This document shows positions 33,489-42,996 of a DNA stretch of 64,000 nucleotides, in pieces. The first letter of the stretch is position 1; each line of letters starts with the position of its first letter. Under the pieces are notes generated by a model that was given only the letters and a program-made list of their open reading frames with translations, had not been told where the DNA came from and ran no database searches. Both the position numbers and the translations under genes were made by a program. Source of the DNA: Paenibacillus macerans (GTDB lineage Bacteria > Bacillota > Bacilli > Paenibacillales > Paenibacillaceae); contig NZ_UGSI01000001.1 in assembly GCF_900454495.1 (NCBI RefSeq), forward strand, positions 3,472,001 through 3,536,000, written 5' to 3'.

Positions 33489-34850
33489 TTACTCCCCTTT
33501 TTGCAGGGCAGCTTCATGCTCCTTGGCGAAATCCTCCGGCGTGACCGCTTTGCCGAACAACGCCTGAATCATGTTCAAGTGCGTTTGCGCCGCGTTCGGT
33601 TTCATTTGCACGTCGGCGAACAACGTCAGGTTGCTGGCATTGTTCAGTTCGTTCAGCAGGTCGATGTACATTTGCGGAAGATCGGAAGAAGAGGTGTCCA
33701 CTTTCGTGGCCGGAATAACGCCCGCCGTGCTAACCGATTCCGCGCCCCATTTGCCGATGAAATACTCCACGAATTTTTTCGCTTCGTCTTTGACCTTGGA
33801 GTTTTCGGCGACGAACAAGCCTACGCCCGGACCGCCGACCCAGCTGTTGATGTCGCCTTTCCCGCCTTCCACGGTCGGGAATTTGAAGAAGCCTACCTTG
33901 TCTTTGAATTCCTGCGGGACGTCCGGATTCGTCGTGAAGTTCGGAATTTCCCAGGTGCCCATCAGGTACATCGCCGCTTTTTCGTTCATAAACTCGGATT
34001 TGCCTTCATCGTTGGACAAGCCGTTAAAGCCTTTGTTGAACGCGTTCGTATCCACCAGCTTTTGAATTTCCGCGGCAGCCTGGATCAGCGCAGGATCTTC
34101 AAACGACCCGGAGCGGTCGATCGCTTTCTTCAGCGTTTCCGGTCCGCCGAGCCGATCCGCCAGATACATGTACCACAGCGAACCGGTCCAGCGGTCTTTG
34201 TTGCCGAGGGCAATCGGGGCCACGCCGTTCTCCGACAGCGTTTTCACGACTTGCAAAAATTGATCGTACGTTTGCGGTACTTGCAAATTGTATTTCTCGA
34301 AAATCGCTTTGTTGTAATAAATCGGCGAAATGTTGAGCTCGATCGGCAACCCGTACGTCTTACCGCCCACGGCGTAAGCGTCGGTCGTGCCCGGGACGAA
34401 TTTATCCTTCAAACCTCCGTCCAGCAAATCGTCGAGCGGGGTAAACAGGTTTCCTTTGACGTACGGATCCATAAAGCCTGCCGCCCAAGTCACGCCGACG
34501 TCGGGAAGCTCGTTCGAAGCGGATAAAATTTTCAGCTTATTTTTGTACTGCTCGTTTTCCAGCACCTCCTGCTGAATCGTCACGTTCGGATGGTCGGTCT
34601 GATATTGGGTAATGATTTCGTTGACCAGTTTATTTTGCTGGGCCGAGCTGCCCTGCGGCCACAAATGCATGAACTTGATGGTGACTTTCTCGCCGTCCGC
34701 CGGTTTGACTGCTTCGCCGCCGGCATTGGCGCCAGCATTTCCTCCACCGCCGCTCGCCGCGCCGCCGTTCGATTTCCCGCCGCAGCCGGCAAGCACCAGC
34801 AATAGTGAAAGCGCAATCAAAAGGATTGATGCTGTCTTTTTGTTGGACAT
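33489..34850 (-). CDS. sugar ABC transporter substrate-binding lipoprotein
   Basis: 453 residues, with signal peptide and lipobox VLAGC (Cys23), a Gly/Ala-rich linker, and a family 1 binding fold: VTIKFMHLWPQG, KLVNEIITQYQTDHPN, ISPIYYNKAIFEKYNL and AAMYLMGTWEIPNF. The C-terminal half has the ALFGKAVTPEDFAKEHEAAL segment typical of the group. First gene of the operon, with GGGGGAT before the ATG. Ligand unknown; the YesMN-like pair at 36.7-39.3 kb is its probable regulator. Confidence 0.92.
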   Translation of the reverse strand: MSNKKTASILLIALSLLLVLAGCGGKSNGGAASGGGGNAGANAGGEAVKPADGEKVTIKFMHLWPQGSSAQQNKLVNEIITQYQTDHPNVTIQQEVLENEQYKNKLKILSASNELPDVGVTWAAGFMDPYVKGNLFTPLDDLLDGGLKDKFVPGTTDAYAVGGKTYGLPIELNISPIYYNKAIFEKYNLQVPQTYDQFLQVVKTLSENGVAPIALGNKDRWTGSLWYMYLADRLGGPETLKKAIDRSGSFEDPALIQAAAEIQKLVDTNAFNKGFNGLSNDEGKSEFMNEKAAMYLMGTWEIPNFTTNPDVPQEFKDKVGFFKFPTVEGGKGDINSWVGGPGVGLFVAENSKVKDEAKKFVEYFIGKWGAESVSTAGVIPATKVDTSSSDLPQMYIDLLNELNNASNLTLFADVQMKPNAAQTHLNMIQALFGKAVTPEDFAKEHEAALQKGE

Positions 34851-35264
34851 TTGTTATATCCCCCCATCATTATTAACGGTTTTATGTAACCGCTTAACCT
34901 GAATTCTAGCACCTTCGTTTCGTCCTCATAAGATCACGCTCATTAGCTAAAATTCCACTTTTTTTAGGTTGTTAATGCGTCCGTTTATGCTAAACATTTA
35001 CAAAGCTAGTGATAGCGGCAGACTAGTACATATCATTTAGTAAAAGTTAAAAAAATTAAGTGCTCCTTTAGTTTTTTCTTGTTTCTCGGCTAACTTGAAC
35101 GAAAAATACCTACAAACTTATATAATAAACCAAGTATAATTTCTTGCAATAAAAGCGGCTCAAAACCAGTGCTTGACGAAATAAATTATGACTTTGCCTC
35201 TGCGGTGGCTGTCTATAGTATCTGTGTCTGTGTCTGTGTCTGTGTCTTGGTGTCCATGCATGGT
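34851..35264. other. leader region of the second sugar operon and outer flank of the IS1595-like element
   Basis: A weak cre-like site TGTAACCGCTTAAC lies at 34885-34898. The (TCTGTG)n microsatellite, four units, covers 35221-35246. From about 35150 the sequence is shared, inverted, with the deleted IS copy at 7602-7690. No gene is visible. Confidence 0.55.
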
Positions 35265-35452
35265 GCTTTGCACGATTATCCCTTACGTTCAGGGGGCGGG
35301 GGGTGGGGATTGTACGGGATAAAGAAAAAAGAGAAACAGAAAAAATGAGGCGGTTCAGGTGAGATGTTCGGCTTGATTCGAGAACGTACGTTTGGTATAA
35401 TGAAATAAATGGAATTTATGTTCGTATATTCTTGATTCGGGGGCGAGTAAAC

Positions 35453-36367
35453 ATGGAGGTCAATGCGGGAACGGAACTTCAGCCATTCAGCAGCCGTTTT
35501 AACAGCGAGCAGGACTGTATGGAGGCGTTGATTGCGATGAAGTGGCCAAATGGCTTTGTCTGCCCGCGTTGCGCTCACACCCGGTGCAGCCGTCTGACCT
35601 CCCGGCATATCCCCTTGTTCGAGTGCGGAAAGTGCAAGCATCAAACATCGCCTTTGGTCGGTACGATTTTTGAAGGAACGCATCTGCCCTTGCTCAAGTG
35701 GTTCGAGGCCCTGGATTTATTCCTGCTGGAGGGCGGCATCTCGGCGCTGCGGCTGAGCAAGGTGATCCGGGTCACCTACAAAACCGCCTGGTCGATGCTG
35801 CACAAAATACGCCATGCCGTGGGGGAGTTCGATGCCCGGGAACTGCTCTCCGGAGAAGTGAAGGTGAACAGCGATCAGTATGGGCGTAATCCATCCCGGT
35901 GTCAGGTTTTGCATCCGTACGCCTCGGCGGTCGTAGCCGGTTGCACGGTCACAGAGTCGGGCGAGCCGGAACAGGTCAAAATCCGTCTGGTACCGCATAA
36001 GCGGGGAAGTGAAAAATGGGCAAACCGTCACGATCTAACCGCGTTTATTGGCGGGCATGTGGATGTCCGTACATCGGCGGTACAGTTGTTCCCTCAGGCC
36101 TTTCGGCTGTATGTGCCCTTACGGAAAGTGGTGAGAGAGGCGTGGGAATCGCTGAAGAGTACGTATGGAGCCTTGGGACTGAAGCATCTGCAGGCGTACC
36201 TGAACGAGTACACCGGACGCCGCCGGCTGCGCCTGCAAGAAGGACTGCCGGGAGCGGAAGAAACGATGCGGCAGAAGTTACTGCAGATGTGTGTGGCGAT
36301 TCCGACGATCTCTTACCGCCGACTGATCGCGCGCCAACCGAATCAGCCCCTTGCGGCTGCAGCCTGA
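35453..36367 (+). CDS. IS1595 family transposase
   Basis: 304 residues with the family's N-terminal zinc ribbon (CPRC...CGKC), the FEGTHLPLLKWFEALDLFL linker, AWSMLHKIRHAVGEF, and the C-terminal YGALGLKHLQAYLNEYTGRR that corresponds to the YxxVSPKHLQxYLDEF signature. The normal first catalytic region (G-VEVDE-Y-G) reads GEVKVNSDQYGRN, so the usual Asp-Glu is displaced, and the enzyme may be weakened or inactive. An earlier in-frame start at 35432 is less likely than the ATG at 35453, which follows GGGGGCGAG. Confidence 0.85.
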   Translation: MEVNAGTELQPFSSRFNSEQDCMEALIAMKWPNGFVCPRCAHTRCSRLTSRHIPLFECGKCKHQTSPLVGTIFEGTHLPLLKWFEALDLFLLEGGISALRLSKVIRVTYKTAWSMLHKIRHAVGEFDARELLSGEVKVNSDQYGRNPSRCQVLHPYASAVVAGCTVTESGEPEQVKIRLVPHKRGSEKWANRHDLTAFIGGHVDVRTSAVQLFPQAFRLYVPLRKVVREAWESLKSTYGALGLKHLQAYLNEYTGRRRLRLQEGLPGAEETMRQKLLQMCVAIPTISYRRLIARQPNQPLAAAA

Positions 36368-36567
36368 TAGAAATGCTTGAACGGTACAGACGTTGCTGCA
36401 AACGGATTTCAGGCTGCAGCAAGATCACGGTCTTTTCATTTTTTCTTGTGTCTTGCCCCATTTTTCCCGTCTCAGGCTTGCTTCCCTTCTCTTAAGCCTG
36501 TCTATGATCTTAAACAGTTTTAATGATCTCGAACAGGTCTGCTTCTCCCATATCCACTTCTTCCAAA

Positions 36568-36619
36568 TATATCTTCTTCTCTGAATGTATCTTCTTCTCC
36601 TGAATGTATCTTCTTCTCT
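36568..36619 (+). repeat. 19-bp tandem repeat, about 2.7 copies
   Basis: TGAATGTATCTTCTTCTC occurs at 36582-36599 and 36601-36618, with a partial copy before. It lies inside the IS right end and is absent from the deleted copy at 7.5 kb. Confidence 0.8.
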
Positions 36620-36753
36620 GCCTCCTGATCAAAAGGGATAATCATGCAAAGCGTCTGGCCAGCGGATATTGATCTGCCGACCAACCCACCGGCCTTCCCT
36701 ATCCTCAAGCTTTCAACGCCTAGGTTGAGTCGTTCATATTTTCCCTTTAGATA

Positions 36754-37539
36754 TCAAAAGTTCTTGACGCTGTTTCTATATTTGCTGGGACTCATGCCTT
36801 CGAACGATTTGAACACTTTGATAAAATATTTGTCCGTTTGATACCCGACGCGTTCGGCGATTTCACCGACGGGTAAAGACGTGCGCAGCAGCAACTCCTT
36901 CGCCCTTAGCATCCGCAGCCGGCTGAGGTACTCGCTGAACGTCATTTCCGTTTGCTCCTTGAACAAGACGCTGAAATAACTCGGGTTCAAATGCAGCATA
37001 TCGGCCACCTGGCGAAGTGTCACCGGCTCGTGCAAATGCTCGTCCAAATAGCGAAGCGCATCGCTAACCAGCGGATTGTACCGGGCATCGGTCTCCTTCG
37101 TCTCCAGCAGCCGCGGGTCGGCCAGCTTCTCCAGCGTTTCGATGCGGTGCCGATCGCCCTCGACCAGAAGCGCTTGCTCCACGGCTTGCACGAGTTTATG
37201 CTTATCCACCGGCTTGAGCAAATAGTTGACGACGCCTAACTGCATCGCTTTTTGCGCATAATCGAATTCCGGATAGCCGGAAATGATGATCGTTACTGGT
37301 TTAAACGGCTTATGCTTTCGCTGCATTTCGATCAGCTCCAACCCGCTGATGCCCGGCATGCGGATGTCCGTGATCAGCAGATGAGCGGCGTGGTTCTCCA
37401 GCCAAGCCAGCGCTGCCTGGCCGCTCTCCGCCGCTTCGATCCGGTAGCGCCCGCAGGACCAGGCCTCCAGCGTTTTGACAAAACCTTGCCTCGTTCTCGG
37501 CTCGTCTTCCACGATTAAAATCGTTTTGGAATGAATCAT
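36754..37539 (-). CDS. response regulator with AraC-type DNA-binding domain (YesN-like)
   Basis: 261 residues: a receiver domain (LIVEDEPRTR acid pair, phospho-Asp in LLITDIRMPG, Lys in YLLKPVDKH) and a C-terminal AraC double helix-turn-helix (VTLRQVADMLHLNPSYFSVLF and VGEIAERVGYQTDKYFIKVFK). The ATG overlaps the kinase stop by four bases. It is expected to control the sugar ABC operon at 31.7-34.9 kb, now separated from it by the IS1595-like element. The protein is shorter than typical YesN (~500) because it lacks the middle linker domain. Confidence 0.93.
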   Translation of the reverse strand: MIHSKTILIVEDEPRTRQGFVKTLEAWSCGRYRIEAAESGQAALAWLENHAAHLLITDIRMPGISGLELIEMQRKHKPFKPVTIIISGYPEFDYAQKAMQLGVVNYLLKPVDKHKLVQAVEQALLVEGDRHRIETLEKLADPRLLETKETDARYNPLVSDALRYLDEHLHEPVTLRQVADMLHLNPSYFSVLFKEQTEMTFSEYLSRLRMLRAKELLLRTSLPVGEIAERVGYQTDKYFIKVFKSFEGMSPSKYRNSVKNF

Positions 37540-39296
37540 ACCGCTCCCCCATATTCGCTCGGAATTTCAAAGCTCACCAGCGTGCCCTCTCCCGGCCGGC
37601 TATATACGTCCAGTCCCGGTTTTGCGCCTTGTTCCTTGTCAAAATAAAGCCGCAGCCGCCGCTGCACGTTGACGATCCCGAATCCGCTCCCCTTGGACGA
37701 CAGGGCCGGCCCGCCGTCCAACGCCTGCTTCAGCTTGCGCAGCATCTCTTCGTCCATGCCGGGGCCGTTGTCCCGGACCGTGATTTTTACGTAACCTTCC
37801 CGGCCGGAAGGCGATACGTTCACCGTCACCACGCCCGGGCCTTCCTTTGTCTCCACACCGTGCAGAATCGCGTTCTCCACCAGCGGCTGGATCAGCAGCT
37901 TGGGAATTTTCACACCCCCGAAAGTTCCGGCTTCGATTGACCAAGTTAGCCGCTCGCCCAGCCGGATGTCCATAAGCTGCAAATAATGCTCGACATGCTC
38001 GAGCTCCTCTTCGACGGTGACCCACTCGTCCTGGTTCGGTCGGCTGATGGTATACCGGAACAGGCTGGACATGCTGACGACAAGGCTGGCCAATTCCTCT
38101 TCGCCTTTCTCCTCCAGCGACCAATAAAAAGCCTCCAGCGTATTAAACAGAAAATGCGGATTGATCTGCGCTTGAAGCGCTTTCAGCTCCGTCCGGCTTT
38201 GCAGCAGTTCCTTCTCGTAAACGACCCGGATCAATTCGTTCATGTTGTCGACCATCTGGTTGTACGTATTGTTCAGTTCGTTGATCTCCATCGTGTTGGA
38301 GAACATCGGATTGGGCTGCAGCACCCCGAATCTCGCCCCCCGCATCGCCTTGATCAGCTTGAAGATCGGCCGGGTGATCATCGTCGACAGCAATAGCGAC
38401 ATAATCAGAAACAACAGCACCCCGATCGCGCCGGACACGAGCACGGCCGTGCGCAGGGCGGAAATCCCGCTCGTGACGTAGCTGACAGGCGTAAAAAATA
38501 CGAGCGTCCAGCCGGTAGGCTCTGACTTTTGCTTCACCTCGATAAATTCCTGCCCGCCGATCGTAATGTTTTTCCCCTCGTTGGTAAGCAGTTCGGACAA
38601 ATTCAGCGTCCCGGCCGACCGGCCGAAATTGGAAGCGATCGTGTGGAAATTCCCGTCGACCAGCAAAATATATTCGCCGCCTTCTCCGCTCACCTGCTCC
38701 TGAAGCTGGAAGTAGGTACGGTCGATCCGCACCATCAGATATCCCCCGGACGAAAACCAGCGGTCGATCAGGCTGACGCGCCTTAAGGCGAGCACTGAAG
38801 AGGGATCTTTGGGATCGGCGCCGATCCAGACGAGTTCCCCTTTTCCCCGGTCGGCGGCGGCGATCCATTTCGGATCGATCGTGTCCTGCAGCGGAATATC
38901 GTTCAGCGGGAACAGCCGGCGGTAATCGGTCGTATACAGCTCCAGCGATTTAATCCCCGTGACGTACGACTGATAATTTCCCAGAATCGATAGAAGGGAT
39001 TGGCGTGCGCTGAACGGCGTCTTCGTCCCCTCCACCTCGGACAGCAGCAGCTGCTGGATGCTGCCGTCCGTCGCCACCTGCGTCGACAGCGTTTTGATCT
39101 GGGCGAGCAAAGCGTCAAGCCGGCCGTTGGCCTGCAGCGCGGTTTGGCCGATATGCTTCTCCGCATTGTTCTCCAGCAGGGCGGAGCCCTGGGTGTAGGT
39201 CAGGATGCTGGCTAGCGTAAGCACGAGAACCATGGCAAGCATAAAGCCGACGAAGATTTGATTTTTTAAGGTGAACCATCGTTTCGGTTTTCTCAC
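37536..39296 (-). CDS. sensor histidine kinase (YesM/LytS-like)
   Basis: 586 residues: membrane helix, a ~240-residue extracellular Cache-type sensor, second helix, HAMP (RPIFKLIKAMRGARFGVL), then the His_kinase domain with phospho-His in QAQINPHFLFNTLEA and HATPase_c (VENAILHGVE, DNGPGMD, GSGFGIVNVQRRL). GGGAGGAG sits ten bases before a GTG at 39296; the longer frame from a TTG at 39344 has no ribosome site. It works with the overlapping AraC-type regulator, presumably sensing the sugar imported by the neighbouring ABC system. Confidence 0.92.
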   Translation of the reverse strand: MRKPKRWFTLKNQIFVGFMLAMVLVLTLASILTYTQGSALLENNAEKHIGQTALQANGRLDALLAQIKTLSTQVATDGSIQQLLLSEVEGTKTPFSARQSLLSILGNYQSYVTGIKSLELYTTDYRRLFPLNDIPLQDTIDPKWIAAADRGKGELVWIGADPKDPSSVLALRRVSLIDRWFSSGGYLMVRIDRTYFQLQEQVSGEGGEYILLVDGNFHTIASNFGRSAGTLNLSELLTNEGKNITIGGQEFIEVKQKSEPTGWTLVFFTPVSYVTSGISALRTAVLVSGAIGVLLFLIMSLLLSTMITRPIFKLIKAMRGARFGVLQPNPMFSNTMEINELNNTYNQMVDNMNELIRVVYEKELLQSRTELKALQAQINPHFLFNTLEAFYWSLEEKGEEELASLVVSMSSLFRYTISRPNQDEWVTVEEELEHVEHYLQLMDIRLGERLTWSIEAGTFGGVKIPKLLIQPLVENAILHGVETKEGPGVVTVNVSPSGREGYVKITVRDNGPGMDEEMLRKLKQALDGGPALSSKGSGFGIVNVQRRLRLYFDKEQGAKPGLDVYSRPGEGTLVSFEIPSEYGGAV

Positions 39297-39569
39297 CTCG
39301 AAAGGTCTCCTCCCTGCAATCTTAAGTTGCAAAACATCCACCAATAATATAATCCAAGCGCCTGGCAGGCGTCAGCAAAATTCGTTCGGGTCTGCCGGTA
39401 AAACGCGGTATCCTGTATAATGGACGTTAGACTAGTAGATTTGTTCTTATGTTTTCGCCCACGTTATTTAGGAGCAGTCTGCCAGGATCAATCTAGCATA
39501 TACGGTACATGGCCGAAATAAATAGAGAGACGGCCTTACGCGCCAAACGATAGAAGGAGGAATTCAACC

Positions 39570-40301
39570 TTGAAGTCTACAAAACCTGCCGCATGCGCAC
39601 ATGCCGTTTTTTTCGATCTGGACGATACGCTCTACGATCATTTGCTTCCCTTTCGCGGAGCCCTGCAAGCGGTGCTTAACACTGGAGACGATTTCCCGTA
39701 TGAACCCGCTTATCACCGGATGCGCTATTACAGCGACCACCTGTCCGCCCTGGCCGGCGGCACGCCTACCCACGGCCCGGCGCTTGAGGAAATGCGAACG
39801 GAGCGTTTCGTGCGCTCCCTGGCCGAGTTCGGTGTAACGCTCAAGCAGGAACAGGCAGCCGCCGTACAGGCCGCTTATCTGGACCGCCAGTTTTGCATCC
39901 GCCCCTTTGAGCGTGCATTCGAGCTCATCGGGAAGCTGAAATCGGACAAAGCCCTCGTAGGTTTAATTACCAACGGGCCGCCGGAACACCAATGGCGCAA
40001 AATCCGCGCGCTGGAGTTGGATCGCCTGATTCCACCGAACCTGATCTATATTTCCGGAGCCGTCGGCATCACCAAACCGGACCGGAAGCTGTTCGACCGC
40101 GTGGCCGCGGAGGCCGGCTTAGCCCCAGAACAATGCTGTTACGTCGGCGATTCATGGCGCAATGACGTCGTAGGCGCCGCCGGTGCCGGCTGGCGGACCA
40201 TATGGTTCAACCACCGGCGCGCCCAGCCCGAATCCGCGTTTCGTCCGCATGAGCAGGCGTTCAGCTACGCCGACTTAAGCCGCCTCCTTCTCGGGGAATA
40301 A
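39570..40301 (+). CDS. HAD family hydrolase
   Basis: 243 residues. HAD motif I is FFDLDDTLYD (nucleophile and acid Asp), motif II is LITNGPP, motif III Lys is in GITKPDRKLF, and motif IV is CYVGDSWRNDVVGA. A helical cap lies between motifs I and II (subfamily I). It is likely a small-molecule phosphatase, with unknown substrate. AGAAGGAGG lies eight bases before a TTG start. Alone between the YesM-like kinase and the germination operon. Confidence 0.9.
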   Translation: MKSTKPAACAHAVFFDLDDTLYDHLLPFRGALQAVLNTGDDFPYEPAYHRMRYYSDHLSALAGGTPTHGPALEEMRTERFVRSLAEFGVTLKQEQAAAVQAAYLDRQFCIRPFERAFELIGKLKSDKALVGLITNGPPEHQWRKIRALELDRLIPPNLIYISGAVGITKPDRKLFDRVAAEAGLAPEQCCYVGDSWRNDVVGAAGAGWRTIWFNHRRAQPESAFRPHEQAFSYADLSRLLLGE

Positions 40302-40335
40302 GGCGCGCTTCAAAGCGCCTGTCCCCCTCCCCTCT

Positions 40336-40364
40336 GCATAGTTCCCCTCCATCTACGCACAATA
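40336..40364 (+). promoter_or_regulatory. σG-like promoter of the first germination operon
   Basis: GCATA (40336-40340), a 17-bp spacer and CACAATA (40358-40364) resemble the forespore σG consensus (GHATR, CATnHTA). It stands ~28 bp before the GTG of the gerA-like gene, the position expected for forespore-expressed receptor operons. Confidence 0.4.
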
Positions 40365-40391
40365 GAAGAAAATGCCTCATTAGGGGGAACT

Positions 40392-41903
40392 TTGGTGTTA
40401 TTCCGCCTTTTCAAATTTTTTGCGAAGCAAACAAAACAGCAGAAACAAAAATTGATGCAGGTGGACGCAGGGCCCCATGTAAACGAACCCCAGGCCCCCG
40501 GCCCGCTTTCGCTCGCAAACGTGATGGGCGAATTCCGCGGCTGCTCGGATCTGACCCGCCGTTCGCTTCCCTCCCTTAAGGCCGAATTAATCTATTTCAG
40601 CCACCTGATCGACAAAAACATCTTCAAACGCGACGTCTTGGGGCCGCTGGAAAATATCCGGCAGGAATAACTCGGAGCATTGCTGCGGCAATCCCAATTC
40701 AACGAAGCCAAAGATGCCGCGTCGGTCGTAAACGGCATTTGCGCGGGCGATGCGGCGCTTTTTGTGCCGCAAGGTGTTTATTTGGTGCATGTGTACGGGC
40801 CGGAAACGCGCGCCATCGAAACATCGCAAACGGAATCGGTCATCATCGGACCCCATGACGCTTTTAATGAATCGCTGGACACCAATCTGTCCATCATCCG
40901 CCGCCGGATCAAGAGCAATCGGCTCAAAGTCAGGCAGTTTGAGGTTGGCGAAGTCCTCAAAACCAAGGTCTGCGTTATCTATATCGACGAGCTGGCCAAT
41001 ATGGACTACGTCAACCGCATGTCCGAACGAATTCAAAGCATTGAATACAGCGGATTATACGATAGCAACATGCTTGCGCAAATGATCGAGGATTTTCCAA
41101 GTACGATATTCCCTATACTTATGACCTCCGAACGCCCCGACGTAGCCGTTTCCAAGCTGAATGAAGGCAGGGTGGTCGCCATTATGGACCAAAGTCCGTC
41201 CGTAATCGTAGGTCCAACCACGATCTTCGAGTTTTTTACTACTCCGGACGACTATTACAGCCGCTGGGCGGTCGGTACATTTTTACGGATGCTCAGATAT
41301 ATCGCCTTTTTACTTACGCTTTCGCTGACTTCCTTGTATGTGGCGGTGACGACGTACCATTATGAAATGGTTCCGCAAAATCTGCTCGCCTCCCTGACCG
41401 AATCGCGCAGCCGCGTGCCGTTTCCGCCTATCCTGGAAGCTTTGCTCATGGAAACAACGCTGGAGCTTTTGCGCGAGGCGGGCGCCCGGCTGCCCTCGAA
41501 AATCGGACAAACGATCGGGATCGTCGGCGGGATCGTGATCGGCACCGCTGCCGTCGAAGCCGGCTTTACAAGCAATATACTGATCATCGCCGTGGCGATG
41601 TCTGCCATCGCTTCCTTTGTTATCCCCAGCTATACGATGAGCGGTTCGATTCGAATCATCCGGTTCGGGCTGATCATTTTATCGGGCATGCTTGGCAACT
41701 TTGGTTTTATGGTTGGAATTGCCCTGGTCATTATTCACGCCTCCGAGCTGACCAGCCTCGGCGCGCCGTATACGATTCCCGCCGCCCCGATGAAACCGGC
41801 CGACTGGAAGGACATTTTTATCCGCGGGCCGTTCTGGATGATGAGCAAACGACCGACACAGTCTCGCACCCCAAACCAACATACCAACAAAATGAAGAAA
41901 TAG
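40392..41903 (+). pseudogene. GerA-family spore germination protein interrupted by an in-frame stop
   Basis: The same frame is open from a GTG at 40392 to 41903 apart from a single TAA at 40668-40670. The first 92 codons (LSLANVMGEFRGCSDLTRRS) are the start of a GerA cytoplasmic domain. After the TAA the GerA sequence continues without loss: GPETRAIETSQTESVIIGPHDAF, NRLKVRQFEVG, SERPDVAVSKLNEGRVVAIMD and five C-terminal membrane helices. A separate start just after the stop has no properly spaced ribosome site. The gene thus carries one nonsense codon; a sequencing error or readthrough cannot be excluded. Intact GerB and GerC partners follow. Confidence 0.8.
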
Positions 41904-41913
41904 GTGACTTTGC

Positions 41914-42996
41914 TTGGAACACGAAAAGCTGCATCGTATCCATATCGCGTTTCTGATTTTTAATACCCAAAGCGGTATTGTGCTGTTCATCCTGCCGCGG
42001 CTTACGGCCCAGTATTTCGGAACGAACGGCTGGCTTGCGATCGTGATCGTATTCCTGTTTGTCACCCTCAATATCATGCTGATCTCGGCGGTTTACCGAC
42101 TGGGGCGCGGGGCTTCCGTATTTGAAATTCTCCAGGCATCCCTGCCGCGGGTTATATTATACCCGCTTTATTTGCTGCTTGGAGGCATCTTCGGCATGAT
42201 CGGCTGCCTCGTGGCCAAGCAATACGCCATGATTTATCAGATCCTGATTTTTCCTACGACCTCGGAAATGGTACTGAAGCTGTTTGTGGACGTTCTTGTG
42301 TTTTTGTATGTTGCCAAAGGGATTTACACCATGTCCAAGGCCAACACTTTTTTTGTGGCGGCGCTGCTGTCTCAACTGCCGTTGGCCTTCAACTTTATGA
42401 GGGATTTCGATTTCGTACGGTTGACGCCGTTTGTTTTCCGGGGCGGCACAGATATGCAGGAGGGCTTTTTGCGGGTATTTGGGGCGTATGCCGGCTACGA
42501 ACTGTCGCTATTCTTGTTCCCGTATGCGGAGAAATCAAAAAAATGGCTAAGGTACGTTCATGTCGGAAACGCCATCACGGTGTCGATTTACCTGATCGTT
42601 TCCATTTTAAGTTACGGCTATTTTAATTCGGACGAGCTGACCCATATCGCGTTTCCGCTTCTCGACATGTACGCCTATTTAAGATTTCCGTTCGTCGAGC
42701 GGGTCCAAAACTTTCTGTTCAGCGTATTTCTATTCTCGATTTTGCAGACAGCCGGGATGTATTATTGGTCAAGCCAGGAAGTTCTCTCGCAGGTATTCCG
42801 GCGGATCAATTGGAAAGTTCTCATATTGGTGACCATGGTAATGACGATCCTAATCAGTCTCATTCCGAAAACGCTGATCGAGGTGGAAGGCTGGTTTCGG
42901 TATTTTACGATGGCCCAGCTTGCTTTCTCCGCAGGTTTTCCGCTCTTGTTGATTATCCTTCTGCTCCTTCAAAGGGGGAGAAAAAAACATGCGTAA
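41914..42996 (+). CDS. GerB-family endospore germination permease
   Basis: 360 residues with ten hydrophobic helices, APC-like, matching GerAB/GerKB: LIFNTQSGIVLFILPRLTAQ, RGASVFEILQASLP, and FMRDFDFVRLTPFVFRGG. GerB subunits of Ger receptors bind the germinant within the spore inner membrane. A TTG start follows AGGTGAC, ten bases after the gerA stop. It overlaps gerC by eight bases. Confidence 0.9.
   Translation: MEHEKLHRIHIAFLIFNTQSGIVLFILPRLTAQYFGTNGWLAIVIVFLFVTLNIMLISAVYRLGRGASVFEILQASLPRVILYPLYLLLGGIFGMIGCLVAKQYAMIYQILIFPTTSEMVLKLFVDVLVFLYVAKGIYTMSKANTFFVAALLSQLPLAFNFMRDFDFVRLTPFVFRGGTDMQEGFLRVFGAYAGYELSLFLFPYAEKSKKWLRYVHVGNAITVSIYLIVSILSYGYFNSDELTHIAFPLLDMYAYLRFPFVERVQNFLFSVFLFSILQTAGMYYWSSQEVLSQVFRRINWKVLILVTMVMTILISLIPKTLIEVEGWFRYFTMAQLAFSAGFPLLLIILLLLQRGRKKHA

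Larger units (their letters stand above)
35265..36652 (+). mobile_element. IS1595-like insertion sequence
   Basis: Inverted repeats GCTTTGCACGATTATCCCTT (35265-35284) and AAGGGATAATCATGCAAAGC (36633-36652), 19 of 20 paired, enclose one transposase gene. No convincing 8-bp target duplication borders these repeats, and homology with the deleted copy at 7440-7690 extends ~50-110 bp outside them on both sides, so the element may be longer (about 35150-36714) or may have inserted into a larger repeat. It separates a two-component system from the sugar operon. Confidence 0.75.

Noticed and set aside
35221..35284. 8-bp target duplication for the IS1595-like element
   Set aside because: Bases outside the two 20-bp inverted repeats do not match each other, so no duplication can be claimed.
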